Shown here piece after piece: positions 16,755-27,469 of a stretch of 48,319 bases of DNA. Position 1 is the first letter of the stretch, and every line of letters begins with the position of its first letter. A program made the position numbers and the translations under genes. This DNA is from Clostridia bacterium (GTDB lineage: Bacteria; Bacillota; Clostridia; TANB77; CAG-465). The stretch is from assembly GCA_026415435.1 (NCBI GenBank), contig JAOAHC010000034.1, positions 1 through 48,319 of the forward strand, in the 5' to 3' direction. The notes under the pieces were generated by a model, which saw only the letters and a list, made by a program, of their open reading frames with translations, was not told the DNA's origin and did not search any database.

Positions 16755-18236
16755 ATGAACAAATCTGATATTTATAAAGATATTTCTCTTAGAACAAACG
16801 GAGACATTTATTTAGGTGTAGTGGGGCCTGTTAGAACTGGGAAATCAACATTTATTAAAAACTTTATGCAAAATTTTGTTATACCAAATATAGAAAACGA
16901 GTATAAGCAGGATAGGGCGAAAGATGAATTGCCTCAAAGTGCTGCAGGAAAAACTATAATGACAACGGAACCAAAATTCGTTCCAAATGAATCTATAGAG
17001 ATAACTCTGGATAATAATATTAAAATGAAGACGAGATTAGTTGATTGTGTGGGTTACTTAATAGATGGTGCAATTGGACATATGGAAGATAATTTGCCAA
17101 GAATGGTAAAAACACCTTGGCAAGTAGATGAAATGCCATTTTCGGAGGCTGCTGAAGTAGGTACAAAAAAGGTAATAGAAGATCATTCAACAATTGGTCT
17201 AGTTGTTACAACAGATGGAAGTATAACCGATATTGACAGAAGTAGCTATATTAAGGCAGAAGAAAGAGTAATTAAAGAATTAAAGGATATTAATAAGCCT
17301 TTTGTAATATTACTTAATTCAATACATCCTAATGACTCAGATACACAAAAATTAGCTAGAAGCTTAGAAGAAAAATATAATGCACCTGTTTTAGCAACTG
17401 ATGTTGAAAATCTAAATGAAAACACATTAATTAACATATTCAGTAGGATTTTAGAAGAGTTTCCTATAACAGAAATAGGATTTAAACTTCCTGGATGGTT
17501 TAGTATATTAGGTGTAGATCATTGGTTGAAACAGGATATAATAAACATAGTTAAAAATAGTTTTAATAGAGACTATTCTTTAAGAGAAGTAAATGAATTG
17601 ATTGAAAAAATAAAGATTGAAAATACTATGTTTGAAAAAATATCTATTGATAGCGCTAAAATGGAAGATGGAACAATAAAAATCCAAATGGATATAAACC
17701 CAGAAATGTTCTATAGAGTGTTAAGTGAAATATCTAATTTTGAAATATTATCTGATGCAGACATATTTAAGTTAATGAAAGAATTTGCTACAACTAAATT
17801 AGAATATGATAAAATAGCAATGGCATTAGAAGAAGTTAAAGTTAAGGGTTATGGAATAGTAACCCCACAAATGGATGAACTTAAACTTGAAGAGCCTGAA
17901 ATTGTAAAACAAGGAAGTAAATATGGTGTAAAACTTAAAGCCTCTGCTCCAAGTATACACATGATTAGGGCAGATATTGAAACAGAAGTTTCTCCAATTG
18001 TTGGAAGTGAAAAACAGTCTGAAGATTTAGTAAAATATTTACTTAGTGAATTTGAAAATGATCCTAAAAAAATATGGGAATCTAATATATTTGGTAAATC
18101 GCTACATGAACTTGTAAATGAAGGATTGCATAATAAACTATATAGAATGCCAGATGAAGCTCAAATGAAATTACAAGAAACACTTCAAAAAATAATAAAT
18201 GAAGGAAGCGGAGGATTAATTTGTATAATATTGTAA
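16755..18236 (+). CDS. spoIVA: Stage IV sporulation protein A (coat morphogenesis ATPase)
   Basis: A 493-residue protein matching SpoIVA along its length. It has the Walker A motif GPVRTGKST (residues 24-32), the downstream RLVDCVGYLIDGAIGHMEDN region typical of the family, NSIHPND in the GTPase-like fold, and the characteristic C-terminal GGLICIIL. SpoIVA hydrolyses ATP and polymerises around the forespore as the base of the spore coat, anchored by SpoVM, whose gene lies just upstream. GGAGG sits before the ATG. A terminator follows. Confidence 0.97.
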   Translation: MNKSDIYKDISLRTNGDIYLGVVGPVRTGKSTFIKNFMQNFVIPNIENEYKQDRAKDELPQSAAGKTIMTTEPKFVPNESIEITLDNNIKMKTRLVDCVGYLIDGAIGHMEDNLPRMVKTPWQVDEMPFSEAAEVGTKKVIEDHSTIGLVVTTDGSITDIDRSSYIKAEERVIKELKDINKPFVILLNSIHPNDSDTQKLARSLEEKYNAPVLATDVENLNENTLINIFSRILEEFPITEIGFKLPGWFSILGVDHWLKQDIINIVKNSFNRDYSLREVNELIEKIKIENTMFEKISIDSAKMEDGTIKIQMDINPEMFYRVLSEISNFEILSDADIFKLMKEFATTKLEYDKIAMALEEVKVKGYGIVTPQMDELKLEEPEIVKQGSKYGVKLKASAPSIHMIRADIETEVSPIVGSEKQSEDLVKYLLSEFENDPKKIWESNIFGKSLHELVNEGLHNKLYRMPDEAQMKLQETLQKIINEGSGGLICIIL

Positions 18237-18275
18237 ATTGATATTTAAGTTATTATGAATATAGAAGATATAAAT

Positions 18276-18314
18276 AAAAGTGACTGAATTACAATTGTAA
18301 AAATCAGTCATTTT
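18276..18314 (+). terminator. Terminator after spoIVA
   Basis: aaaagtgactga and tcagtcatttt form a stem with an A/T-rich loop, followed by TTTATTT. Confidence 0.7.
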
Positions 18315-18329
18315 ATTTGCATATTTACA

Positions 18330-18356
18330 CAACAAATCCACTAATTGCATAGTATA
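18330..18356 (+). promoter_or_regulatory. Possible sigma-K-type promoter of the first collagen-like gene
   Basis: CATAGTATA at 18348-18356 fits the late mother-cell sigma-K -10 pattern CATAnnnTA exactly, with an AC about 17 bases upstream as the short -35. It lies 45 bases before the start codon of a BclB-like exosporium gene, which in other species is a late mother-cell gene. The match is short. Confidence 0.45.
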
Positions 18357-18400
18357 TTGTAAAACATAAAATGTTTTTTAAATATAGAAAGGAGCATAAA

Positions 18401-19669
18401 ATGCAAGAAGATTTTTATAATGAAATAGACAACGTAGGATTTAAGCCTAACAAATGTAGTTATCCTAATCAAAATTGCAATATTGGAAAATGTCCTTGTC
18501 CAAGACCACCATATCCAACTGGACCAATATGTCCACAAGGATGTCATTGTAGACCATGCCCAATTTGTCCTTGTAGGCCAGGTCCGACCGGCCCAACCGG
18601 CCCACAAGGATTTACTGGTAGACCAGGAGCGACTGGTGCAACTGGTGCAACTGGTGCAACAGGTCCACAAGGTCCAATAGGTCCGCAAGGCCCTATTGGA
18701 ATACAAGGTATAACAGGTCCAACCGGAGCAACTGGAGCAACCGGTCCAACCGGTCCAACAGGATTAACCGGAGCAACCGGCCCAACTGGAGCAACCGGTC
18801 CAACTGGAGCAACCGGTCCAACAGGATTAACCGGAGCAACAGGACCAACTGGAGCAACCGGCCCAACTGGAGCAACCGGCCCAACAGGTCCAACAGGATT
18901 AACCGGAGCAACAGGACCAACTGGAGCAACCGGTCCAACAGGTCCAACAGGCCCAACAGGATTAACCGGAGCAACAGGACCAACTGGAGCAACCGGTCCA
19001 ACAGGCCCAACAGGATTAACCGGAGCAACAGGACCAACTGGAGCAACCGGTCCAACAGGTCCAACAGGATTAACCGGAGCAACAGGACCAACTGGAGCAA
19101 CCGGCCCAACCGGTCCAACAGGATTAACCGGAGCAACAGGACCAACTGGTCCAGGCTCAATAATACCATTTGCATCAGGACTTCCTGTATCGTTAACAAC
19201 AATTGCAGGAGGACTTGTAGGATTACCTTCCGTTGTAGGATTTGGAAATAGTAATCAACTTTTGACAACTTTAGGATCAACAATAGATTTAACTGGTGCA
19301 TCAGGAACATTGCTTAACTTTGCTTTTTCAGTACCAAGAGATGGAACTATTACTTCTATGACAGCATATTTTAGTTCAACAGTTGAATTAGCTTTAGTTT
19401 CATCAACTATAACTATTACTGCACAGCTATATTCTTCTACTACACCTGATAATATATTTTCACCAATAGCTGGAGCAATAGTAACACTATCTCCTGCACT
19501 TACAGGACCAATAGCAATTGGAGATATAAGTAATGGCATAACTACAGGATTAAATATACCGGTTACAGCACAAACTCGTCTTTTATTAGTATTTTCTGCT
19601 ACAGCCTCTGGAGTATCATTGATAAATCTTATTGAAGGGTATTCAAGTGCCGGAATAACAATAGAATAA
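18401..19669 (+). CDS. Collagen-like exosporium glycoprotein, BclB type
   Basis: A 422-residue protein in three parts. Residues 1-55 are Cys/Pro-rich with many CPCP-like pairs and no signal peptide. Residues about 56-250 are Gly-X-Y triplets, dominated by GPT, GAT and GLT; threonines at Y are the usual O-glycosylation sites in such proteins. The C-terminal 170 residues match the BclB-type domain ([30 protein letters not shown]). These proteins form hair-like or surface layers on spores. GAAAGGAG precedes ATG 18401. The triplet block contains near-identical DNA repeats in steps of 9 bases, so allele length is likely unstable. A similar gene follows. Confidence 0.9.
   Translation: MQEDFYNEIDNVGFKPNKCSYPNQNCNIGKCPCPRPPYPTGPICPQGCHCRPCPICPCRPGPTGPTGPQGFTGRPGATGATGATGATGPQGPIGPQGPIGIQGITGPTGATGATGPTGPTGLTGATGPTGATGPTGATGPTGLTGATGPTGATGPTGATGPTGPTGLTGATGPTGATGPTGPTGPTGLTGATGPTGATGPTGPTGLTGATGPTGATGPTGPTGLTGATGPTGATGPTGPTGLTGATGPTGPGSIIPFASGLPVSLTTIAGGLVGLPSVVGFGNSNQLLTTLGSTIDLTGASGTLLNFAFSVPRDGTITSMTAYFSSTVELALVSSTITITAQLYSSTTPDNIFSPIAGAIVTLSPALTGPIAIGDISNGITTGLNIPVTAQTRLLLVFSATASGVSLINLIEGYSSAGITIE
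18761..19140 (+). repeat. Tandem repeat in the collagen-like region, 54-base unit
   Basis: The string ggattaaccggagcaac begins at 18761, 18824, 18896, 18959, 13 bases past 19000 (19013), 19067 and 19121. The intervals are 63, 72, 63, 54, 54 and 54 bases, all multiples of 9 (one Gly-X-Y triplet), so the frame is always kept. The 54-base unit encodes six triplets, [18 protein letters not shown]. Confidence 0.9.
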
Positions 19670-19691
19670 ACAATAGAAATAATTACTACAA

Positions 19692-19747
19692 TGTTATATA
19701 CTCATTAAAGTGAATAACAAAAAATTATTATACTTTAGTGAGTATAA
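19692..19747 (+). other. Long imperfect hairpin between the two collagen-like genes
   Basis: tatactcattaaagt (from about 19696) and actttagtgagtata pair with one wobble, and the inner bases gaataa/ttatta extend the stem. There is no T run after it, so it may be a processing or stabilising structure, or a weak terminator. Confidence 0.5.
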
Positions 19748-19787
19748 TTCATTTAATTATTAGTACTTTTCTTTATAAATTGAATAG

Positions 19788-21083
<1,296 letters not shown>

Positions 21084-21105
21084 TAATCTTTTATCAAATA
21101 ATTTA

Positions 21106-21144
21106 AAAAGAATGAGTTTTACTTTATGTACAATTCATTCTTTT
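21106..21144 (+). terminator. Terminator after the second collagen-like gene
   Basis: aaaagaatga and tcattctttt (21106-21115, 21135-21144) form a stem with an AT-rich loop and a trailing T-rich stretch. Confidence 0.7.
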
Positions 21145-21167
21145 ATTTATTGAAAGGTATTAAGAAG

Positions 21168-21198
21168 AAAAAAGTAATCACTCATGATTACTTTTAAA
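21168..21198 (-). terminator. Terminator of asnB
   Basis: Read on the minus strand, aaaagtaatca and tgattactttt form a stem with a four-base loop followed by a T run, thirteen bases past the asnB stop. Confidence 0.75.
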
Positions 21199-21210
21199 TA
21201 ATATAAATTT

Positions 21211-23076
21211 TTAATGTAATTCTATATTTATAGAATATATATCTAGCCATTTTTCAATTTGTAATAAAAATGCTAATGTTTGAGGATATGTCATTAACTG
21301 TCCAAACCAATTCTCGGTTAAATTTTTTCCTTCAGAGCTAATTAGTTCACGTACATATTCTATATCTACTAGCTCTGAAATCTTTGACTTAGGATTGTTT
21401 ATAACTTGTAGTACCTCACTTTCAACCAGTTTTAAATAGTTTGGATCATATGTCTTAGGAAAAGGAGATTTCTTCCTGTTTATTATTTTACTTGGAAGAT
21501 AGGTTTCAAAAGCCTTTCTAAGCAGATATTTTTCAATTGGAACTCCAAGGTCATCTTTAATACCAAGTTTCATTTTAGCTGGCAAATTATACACATATTC
21601 AAATATTCTGTAATCAGCATATGGAACTCTTACTTCCAACGAATTAGCCATTGACATACGATCTGTTCTTTCAACTAACGTATTCATAAACCACTTCACA
21701 GTAAGATAATTTATGTCCCTAAACTTACTATTAAAAAGTTCTTCGCCATCCAGTTTTTTGACATTTTTTAATGTGTCTGTATACCTAAAATCTACGTAAT
21801 CACTTAGTTCATTATCTTTTAACACTCCTTTTTTAATAATATTTTTTCGTATATTGCCTGACAAAGCCCATGGAAAACCGTCATGATTTACCAGATGATC
21901 TCTATAAAACCAAGGATATCCACCAAAAATCTCATCAGAACACTCTCCAGATAAACATACTTTAAATCCATGATCACTAATACTTCTGCAAAATGCATAC
22001 ATTGATGAATCAATGTCAGCCATTCCAGGCATATCTCTAGCAATTAATGAATTTTCAAGTAACATATAAAGTATTGTATTATCAAAAAATATATTAGTAT
22101 GCTTTGTATCTAAGAAATTCTTCATGATTTCTACATATTCACTATCTCTTGTTAATTGATATTGATTAGAAACAAAATTATTTTCATTTCCTGTAAAATC
22201 AATTGAGAAAGTTTCAAGATTTTTTAATTGTGATTTAGCAATTGCTGTAAGTATGCTAGAATCAATTCCACCCGAAAGCATCGAACATATACCAACATCA
22301 GATACAAGTTGTCTTTTAGTAGCATTTTCTACTAAATAGTGTATTTTACTAATTGCTTCTTCTTCGGTATCATTAACTAATTTGGTCTCCAAATCCCAGT
22401 ATTTTTTAATTGATAACCCTTTTTCAGTAAACAACGCATAGTGACCTGCTTTAATCTCAAGAATATTTTTGAAATAAGTAAATCCTGGACTATGTGCAGG
22501 ACCTAAACCAAACAGCTCCATTAAACCTTGTTTATCTAAGATAGGAGATATATTTGGATTAGCTAAAATAGCCTTTATTTCAGACGCAAATATAAATAGC
22601 TGTGAATTTTTTTTATGTATTAATGAGTAAAATAGAGGCTTTATTCCTAGATGATCTCTACATAAAAATGTGGAATTATTTTGCTTATCATATATTGCAA
22701 AAGCAAAGATACCATTAAATTTTTTTACGCAATCTTCTTTGTATTCAGCGTATGCTGTAAGTACTACTTCTGTGTCGCAATGCGAAAAAAAATCATAACC
22801 TTTTGAAGACAGAGTTTTTCTTAATTCATCAGTATTATATAATTCTCCATTATATATTATAGTATATTCACTACCATTTATATATTTAGTCATGGGTTGA
22901 TGTCCTAACTCTACATCTATTATGCTAAGGCGTGAATGACCAAAAGCTATATTTCTGTCAATATACAAATTTTGAGAATCGGGACCTCTCATTTTAAGTT
23001 TACTATTCATATGAGAGATTATTGCATCAGATTTTATTTCTTCGGAGTAATCAGCATATCCACATATTCCACACAT
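21211..23076 (-). CDS. asnB: Asparagine synthase (glutamine-hydrolysing)
   Basis: A 621-residue two-domain enzyme making asparagine from aspartate, glutamine and ATP. The N-terminal glutaminase domain begins MCGICGYADY with nucleophile Cys2, then LKMRGPDSQ and YNGELYN. The synthetase domain has the ATP pyrophosphatase loop CSMLSGGIDSSILTAI, then LSGECSDEIFGGYPWF and a C-terminal RKKSPFPKTYDPNY. Length is close to Bacillus AsnB. Nothing nearby suggests a biosynthetic cluster role, so it is probably housekeeping, although AsnB-like enzymes also amidate cell-wall peptides. Confidence 0.94.
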   Translation of the reverse strand: MCGICGYADYSEEIKSDAIISHMNSKLKMRGPDSQNLYIDRNIAFGHSRLSIIDVELGHQPMTKYINGSEYTIIYNGELYNTDELRKTLSSKGYDFFSHCDTEVVLTAYAEYKEDCVKKFNGIFAFAIYDKQNNSTFLCRDHLGIKPLFYSLIHKKNSQLFIFASEIKAILANPNISPILDKQGLMELFGLGPAHSPGFTYFKNILEIKAGHYALFTEKGLSIKKYWDLETKLVNDTEEEAISKIHYLVENATKRQLVSDVGICSMLSGGIDSSILTAIAKSQLKNLETFSIDFTGNENNFVSNQYQLTRDSEYVEIMKNFLDTKHTNIFFDNTILYMLLENSLIARDMPGMADIDSSMYAFCRSISDHGFKVCLSGECSDEIFGGYPWFYRDHLVNHDGFPWALSGNIRKNIIKKGVLKDNELSDYVDFRYTDTLKNVKKLDGEELFNSKFRDINYLTVKWFMNTLVERTDRMSMANSLEVRVPYADYRIFEYVYNLPAKMKLGIKDDLGVPIEKYLLRKAFETYLPSKIINRKKSPFPKTYDPNYLKLVESEVLQVINNPKSKISELVDIEYVRELISSEGKNLTENWFGQLMTYPQTLAFLLQIEKWLDIYSINIELH

Positions 23077-23191
23077 AAAATCACAATCCTTCCTATAACT
23101 CTAATATTATTATACACAAAACAAAATATAATATATCATATTTAATAATAACTAAAATATGATCTCATAATTAAAATATTTTAAATTATAC

Positions 23192-23220
23192 TTGATAAAA
23201 TCTACAAAATATAGTATTAT
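23192..23220 (+). promoter_or_regulatory. Promoter of rbgA-proS
   Basis: TTGATA (23192-23197) and TATTAT (23215-23220) have a 17-base spacer, 48 bases before the rbgA start. Confidence 0.55.
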
Positions 23221-23267
23221 GTATGTAAACATAATATTTGAAATGTAGATAGTTGAAGGTGAATGGA

Positions 23268-24152
23268 ATGAACATTAATTGGTATCCTGGGCATATGGTA
23301 AAGGCAAAAAATGATATAATTGCAACTGTGAAATTAATAGATATAGTGGTAGAAATTCTTGATGCAAGAATACCAAAATCTAGTCAAAACCCTAATATAG
23401 ATGATTTTGCATCCACAAAAGAAAGAATTGTTGTTTTAAATAAAGAAGATTTGGCAGATAAAGAAAAAACAATTGAATGGAAGAAATCTTTTAATTCAAA
23501 AAATATATCTGTAGTATTATTAAATGCATCATCAGGTAGGGGAATAAAAGAGTTAGTAGATACTATACAAAAAATTGGTAAGAAGATATATGAAGAAAAA
23601 TATAAAGATAAAAAAATAAATATAGAGCCAATATATAGAGTATTGATAGTTGGTATTCCAAACGTTGGAAAATCAACTATTATAAATAAAATATCTGGGA
23701 AAAATAGTGCACTTGTGGGAAATAAGCCTGGTGTTACTAAGAAAAATCAATGGGTAAGAGTTTATAATAACATAGATCTTTTGGATAGTCCAGGGCTGTT
23801 ATGGCCAAAATTTGAAAGTGAAGAGGTTGGAATAAATCTAGCACTAACAGGAAACATTAATCAAGATATACTAGATATAGAGGAATTAGCATACTTTGGT
23901 ATAAAGAAACTTCTTAGAGATGAAAAATATAAAAAATTATTATATGATAGATATGAAATTAATGAAGAAGAAGTAAATAATGAGTTATCTAAATTAGATG
24001 ATAGTGAAAGTATTGAAATAGCTATAATTAATCTTATCGGTAAAAAAAGAGGTTGTCTTGTAGCTGGAGGGAATATTGATATAAATAAAGTTTCTAAAGT
24101 GTTTCTTGATGATTTTAAAAATGGTAAAATAGGAAGAATTACATTAGAATAA
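23268..24152 (+). CDS. rbgA: Ribosome biogenesis GTPase RbgA (YlqF)
   Basis: A 294-residue circularly permuted GTPase required for late assembly of the 50S subunit. The motifs occur in permuted order: G4 VLNKEDLADK, G5-like NASSGRG, then G1 GIPNVGKSTIINK and G3 LLDSPGLLWPKFE. The N-terminal NINWYPGHMVKAK is the family signature. ATG 23268 is chosen because AAGGTGA lies five bases upstream; an in-frame TTG at 23253 precedes the ribosome site. It probably forms an operon with proS, 11-18 bases downstream. Confidence 0.94.
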   Translation: MNINWYPGHMVKAKNDIIATVKLIDIVVEILDARIPKSSQNPNIDDFASTKERIVVLNKEDLADKEKTIEWKKSFNSKNISVVLLNASSGRGIKELVDTIQKIGKKIYEEKYKDKKINIEPIYRVLIVGIPNVGKSTIINKISGKNSALVGNKPGVTKKNQWVRVYNNIDLLDSPGLLWPKFESEEVGINLALTGNINQDILDIEELAYFGIKKLLRDEKYKKLLYDRYEINEEEVNNELSKLDDSESIEIAIINLIGKKRGCLVAGGNIDINKVSKVFLDDFKNGKIGRITLE

Positions 24153-24169
24153 AGGGGAATGAATTGTAT

Positions 24170-25606
24170 ATGGATAATAAAGAATTTGTAAAAGATATAA
24201 CAAATATGGACGAAGATTTTGCACAATGGTACACAGACATAATCTTAAAAGCTGAATTAGTGGATTATGCTCCTGTAAAAGGGTTTATGGTAATTAGACC
24301 ATATGGCTATGCATTATGGGAAAATATTCAAAAGATTTTGGACGCAAAATTTAAGCAAACAGGGCATAAAAATGCTTATTTTCCACTTCTAATACCTGAG
24401 TCTATGTTAAATAAAGAAAAAGAGCATGTAGAAGGATTTGCACCAGAAGTAGCATGGGTAACTCATGGTGGAGAAAATGAGTTAGCAGAGAGACTATGTG
24501 TTAGACCTACTTCTGAGACAATAATTTGTACTATGTACTCAAAATGGATAAAATCTCATAGAGATTTACCTTTACTTATAAATCAATGGGCTAATGTTGT
24601 AAGATGGGAAAAAACAACAAGACCGTTTTTAAGAACATCAGAATTTTTATGGCAAGAAGGTCATACCCTTCATTCAACAGCAGCAGAAGCAAAAGATGAA
24701 ACTCTAAAAATGCATAAAATTTATGCAGACTTTTGTAAAAATTATCTTGCAATCCCAGTTATAATGGGAAGAAAATCTGAAAAAGAGAAATTTGCAGGTG
24801 CTGAAGAAACATATACTATTGAGGCATTGATGCATGATGGTAAGGCACTACAATCTGGAACTTCTCATTATTTTGGAAATAACTTTGCTAAGGCATTTAA
24901 TATTAAGTTTCAAAATAAAGAAGGAAAAGAAGAATTTGCTTATCAAACTTCTTGGGGTATGTCAACACGTATAATTGGTGGAATTATAATGACACATGGA
25001 GATAATAGGGGATTAAAATTACCGCCAAATATTGCTCCAACACAAGTAGTTATAGTTCCTATTGCTCAACATAAAGATGGTGTACTTGATAAGGTTGAAG
25101 AGCTAAAAAATATATTAAGTGTTAAGTACAGAGTAGATACTGATATTAGAGATGAATATTCACCAGGATATAAGTTTAACTATTGGGAGTTAAGAGGGGT
25201 TCCTATTAGAATTGAAATGGGTCCTAAAGATATTGAAAATGGAGAATGTATACTATTTAGAAGAGATATTCTACAAAAAGAAGTAATAAAAATTGCAGAT
25301 ATAGATTCAAAAATAGAAGAAACTTTAGCTAACATTCAAGAAAATATGTATAAAATGGCTGTGAAAAATGTTGAGGATCATACATATGTGGCTCAAAATT
25401 TAGAGGAGTATTTGGAAATATTTAATGAAAAACAAGGATATGTTAAAATAATGTGGTGTGGTAAACAAGAATGTGAAGATAAGATAAAAGAATTAACTTC
25501 ATCGACAATTCGTTGTATACCATTTGAACAAGAAAATCTATCTGAAAAATGTGCTATATGTGGAAAAATGCCTAATCATATGGTATATACTGCTAGGCAA
25601 TATTAA
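24170..25606 (+). CDS. proS: Prolyl-tRNA synthetase, short archaeal/eukaryotic-like form
   Basis: A 478-residue class II synthetase charging tRNA-Pro. Visible are VIRPYGYALWENIQ near the N-terminus, RPTSETIICTMYSKWI, TRPFLRTSEFLWQEGHT (motif 2) and the C-terminal extension with CGKQECEDKIKE and CAICGKMP. The length and the lack of a large insertion domain between motifs 2 and 3 mark it as the archaeal/eukaryotic-like ProS seen in some Clostridia, not the longer 560-residue bacterial type. The start is uncertain: a TTG at 24164 is five bases after AAAGGGGA, while ATG 24170 is eleven bases after it. Confidence 0.93.
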   Translation: MDNKEFVKDITNMDEDFAQWYTDIILKAELVDYAPVKGFMVIRPYGYALWENIQKILDAKFKQTGHKNAYFPLLIPESMLNKEKEHVEGFAPEVAWVTHGGENELAERLCVRPTSETIICTMYSKWIKSHRDLPLLINQWANVVRWEKTTRPFLRTSEFLWQEGHTLHSTAAEAKDETLKMHKIYADFCKNYLAIPVIMGRKSEKEKFAGAEETYTIEALMHDGKALQSGTSHYFGNNFAKAFNIKFQNKEGKEEFAYQTSWGMSTRIIGGIIMTHGDNRGLKLPPNIAPTQVVIVPIAQHKDGVLDKVEELKNILSVKYRVDTDIRDEYSPGYKFNYWELRGVPIRIEMGPKDIENGECILFRRDILQKEVIKIADIDSKIEETLANIQENMYKMAVKNVEDHTYVAQNLEEYLEIFNEKQGYVKIMWCGKQECEDKIKELTSSTIRCIPFEQENLSEKCAICGKMPNHMVYTARQY

Positions 25607-25675
25607 GCACTCAACTTGAGAACGTTACAAAAATATTACAAAATTATAAAAAAATAAAAAAAATTGAATATGGTA

Positions 25676-25704
25676 TTGCATTTGTTAAACATATGTAGTA
25701 TCAT
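25676..25704 (+). promoter_or_regulatory. Promoter of the membrane-anchored protein gene
   Basis: TTGCAT (25676-25681) and TATCAT (25699-25704) are 17 bases apart. This leaves a long leader of about 170 bases in which I see no riboswitch or hairpin that I can name. Confidence 0.45.
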
Positions 25705-25881
25705 ATTTGTGTGTAGTTTAAATATATAAATTAATTTCGAATTACTCGCAGTAGGAATATATTCGTTTTTGAGAATATTAATGTATTCAAAAAATGTTGT
25801 CAAAATTATGGATTTTGACTCAGATTCATGTGTTATGTTAATTTAGATGTTTAATTTGATAGTTAATAGGAGGATTTTATT

Positions 25882-26364
25882 ATGAAAAATGATGCAAGTA
25901 AAAGAAAATTATTAGGTGTAATCTTAGGACTAGTTGTGGTTGCACTTATAATTACATTAGTTGTTGTTAATGCAAATAAAAATAATAATCAAGGCAACAC
26001 AACAGGAAATACTAAAAATAATACAGCTAACCAAAACAATTATACAGTAGAACAAGACGGAACAAAAGTTAATACAAGTAAAGATGTTTCTTCTGACAAA
26101 AAAGTAGGTAATGTAGTAATTGAACAAAGTAAAATAATATTTGAGGGTGGTCTTACTAAACTTACTTCAAAAGTTACTAATAATGGAGATCAAGTAACTG
26201 AATTAACATTTACTGTTAAATTTGTTGGAAATGATGGTAAAGAACTTGCATCTACAATAGGTTACGTTGGAACAATAAAAAAAGGTGAAACAAGATATAT
26301 AAACTCTAGTGTAACAGGTGATTACTCAAATGCAAAAAGTATAGTTTACGAAATAAAGAAATAA
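25882..26364 (+). CDS. Membrane-anchored protein with FxLYD-like beta domain
   Basis: A 160-residue protein. Residues about 10-29 (LLGVILGLVVVALIITLVVV) form one transmembrane anchor after a basic N-terminus. Residues 32-60 are an Asn/Gly/Thr-rich linker. Residues about 75-160 form a beta-rich domain (GNVVIEQSKIIFEGGLTKL, VTNNGDQVTELTFTVKFVG, GTIKKGETRYINSSV) resembling FxLYD domains of exported Firmicute proteins. The domain would lie outside the membrane. AGGAGG precedes the ATG. It is a single-gene unit with a terminator. Function unknown. Confidence 0.75.
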   Translation: MKNDASKRKLLGVILGLVVVALIITLVVVNANKNNNQGNTTGNTKNNTANQNNYTVEQDGTKVNTSKDVSSDKKVGNVVIEQSKIIFEGGLTKLTSKVTNNGDQVTELTFTVKFVGNDGKELASTIGYVGTIKKGETRYINSSVTGDYSNAKSIVYEIKK

Positions 26365-26385
26365 GAATAATAAGTTTTTAATAAG

Positions 26386-26422
26386 AAATCGAATAGTTAA
26401 ATTGATGCTATTCGATTTTTTT
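26386..26422 (+). terminator. Terminator after the FxLYD-like gene
   Basis: aaatcgaatag and ctattcgattt form an 11-bp stem followed by a T run. Confidence 0.85.
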
Positions 26423-26444
26423 GTTATCTTTTTATTTAATTATA

Positions 26445-26473
26445 TTGAAATATATGTTAAAAAGTTATATAAT
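26445..26473 (+). promoter_or_regulatory. Promoter of the DUF4321-radC-mre operon
   Basis: TTGAAA (26445-26450) and TATAAT (26468-26473) have a 17-base spacer, 22 bases before the start codon of the first gene. It probably drives everything to the PBP2 gene at 32006. Confidence 0.7.
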
Positions 26474-26495
26474 AGTCATAAATCGGAGGGTATAT

Positions 26496-26759
26496 ATGAA
26501 GAAAATTTTAACAATTATTTTTATTTTACTTGGGGGATTAATAGGTAGTGTAGTAGGTGAGGCATGTGTAGGAGTAGACGGACTTAACTGGTTAGCAATA
26601 GGCGGTACAGTTGGTTTTAAAGATCCTATTGTACTTACATGTATGTCTTTTTTTGAGATTACCTTTGGTTTGTGGTGTAAATTAAATATAGGTGGTGCAA
26701 TTGGTATAATACTATTTGCATTTCTATCTGATAAGGTTCTAAAATGGGTAAAAATATAA
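26496..26759 (+). CDS. DUF4321 small membrane protein
   Basis: An 87-residue protein with an N-terminal hydrophobic helix (ILTIIFILLGGLIGSVVG), a central segment WLAIGGTVGFKDPIVLT and a final hydrophobic stretch (IGGAIGIILFAFLSDKVLKW). This is the pattern of DUF4321, a protein of unknown function commonly found beside radC and mreB in Clostridia. GGAGGG lies before ATG 26496. Its last 16 bases overlap radC. Confidence 0.8.
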   Translation: MKKILTIIFILLGGLIGSVVGEACVGVDGLNWLAIGGTVGFKDPIVLTCMSFFEITFGLWCKLNIGGAIGIILFAFLSDKVLKWVKI

Positions 26760-27445
26760 CCAAACTACCAAGTGATGATAGACCATATGAAAAATTGGAA
26801 CTGCTTGGTTCTGAAAATCTTAGTAATTCAGAATTACTTGCAATAATAATAAAGACTGGTAAAAAGAATTTAAATTGCCTAGAAATTGCACAAAATATTT
26901 TGAGTGGTAATAGTAATAGTGATAAAATATCTGATTTAGAATATTTAACAACACTTTCAAAAGAACAATTAATTAGATATGAAGGAATAGGAAGAGTCAA
27001 AGCTATTCAAATACAAGCTTTAGTAGAACTCTCAAAAAGAATATCAAGAAATAAGTGTGATAGATCAAGTATTAAAATGACATGTCCAAAAGATGTCTAT
27101 AATCTTGTAATAGAATCATATATTGGCAAAAAGCAGGAAATACTAAAGACAATATTAGTTAATAATTCTAATAAATTAATTTCAATTATAACAAATGCAC
27201 AAGGTAGTACTAATATGGCTATTGTTGGTATTAAAGAAATATTTAGTGAGCCAATAAAACAAATGGCAAGCGGAATATTTATAGTACATAATCATCCTAG
27301 TGGTGTTACGATTCCGAGTAAAAATGATATAGAATTTACCAAAAAGATAAAAGAAAATGGAGAAATATTTGGAATAAAATTACTTGATCACATTATAATA
27401 TCTGATAATGGGTATACAAGTTTGTATGAAAATGGAGATATTTAA
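26744..27445 (+). CDS. radC: RadC family (JAB/MPN+) protein
   Basis: A 233-residue protein. The N-terminal part is a helix-hairpin-helix region (ELLGSENLSNSELLAIII, RYEGIGRVKAIQIQAL). The C-terminal JAB/MPN metalloprotease-like domain has the zinc-binding pattern HNHPSGVTIPSKNDIEFT and LLDHIIIS. The historic DNA-repair name is not supported by function; the biochemical role is unsettled. It overlaps the DUF4321 gene and precedes mreB. Confidence 0.93.
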   Translation: MGKNITKLPSDDRPYEKLELLGSENLSNSELLAIIIKTGKKNLNCLEIAQNILSGNSNSDKISDLEYLTTLSKEQLIRYEGIGRVKAIQIQALVELSKRISRNKCDRSSIKMTCPKDVYNLVIESYIGKKQEILKTILVNNSNKLISIITNAQGSTNMAIVGIKEIFSEPIKQMASGIFIVHNHPSGVTIPSKNDIEFTKKIKENGEIFGIKLLDHIIISDNGYTSLYENGDI

Positions 27446-27469
27446 GTAGAAATAGAAGGAGTGTTTTAT

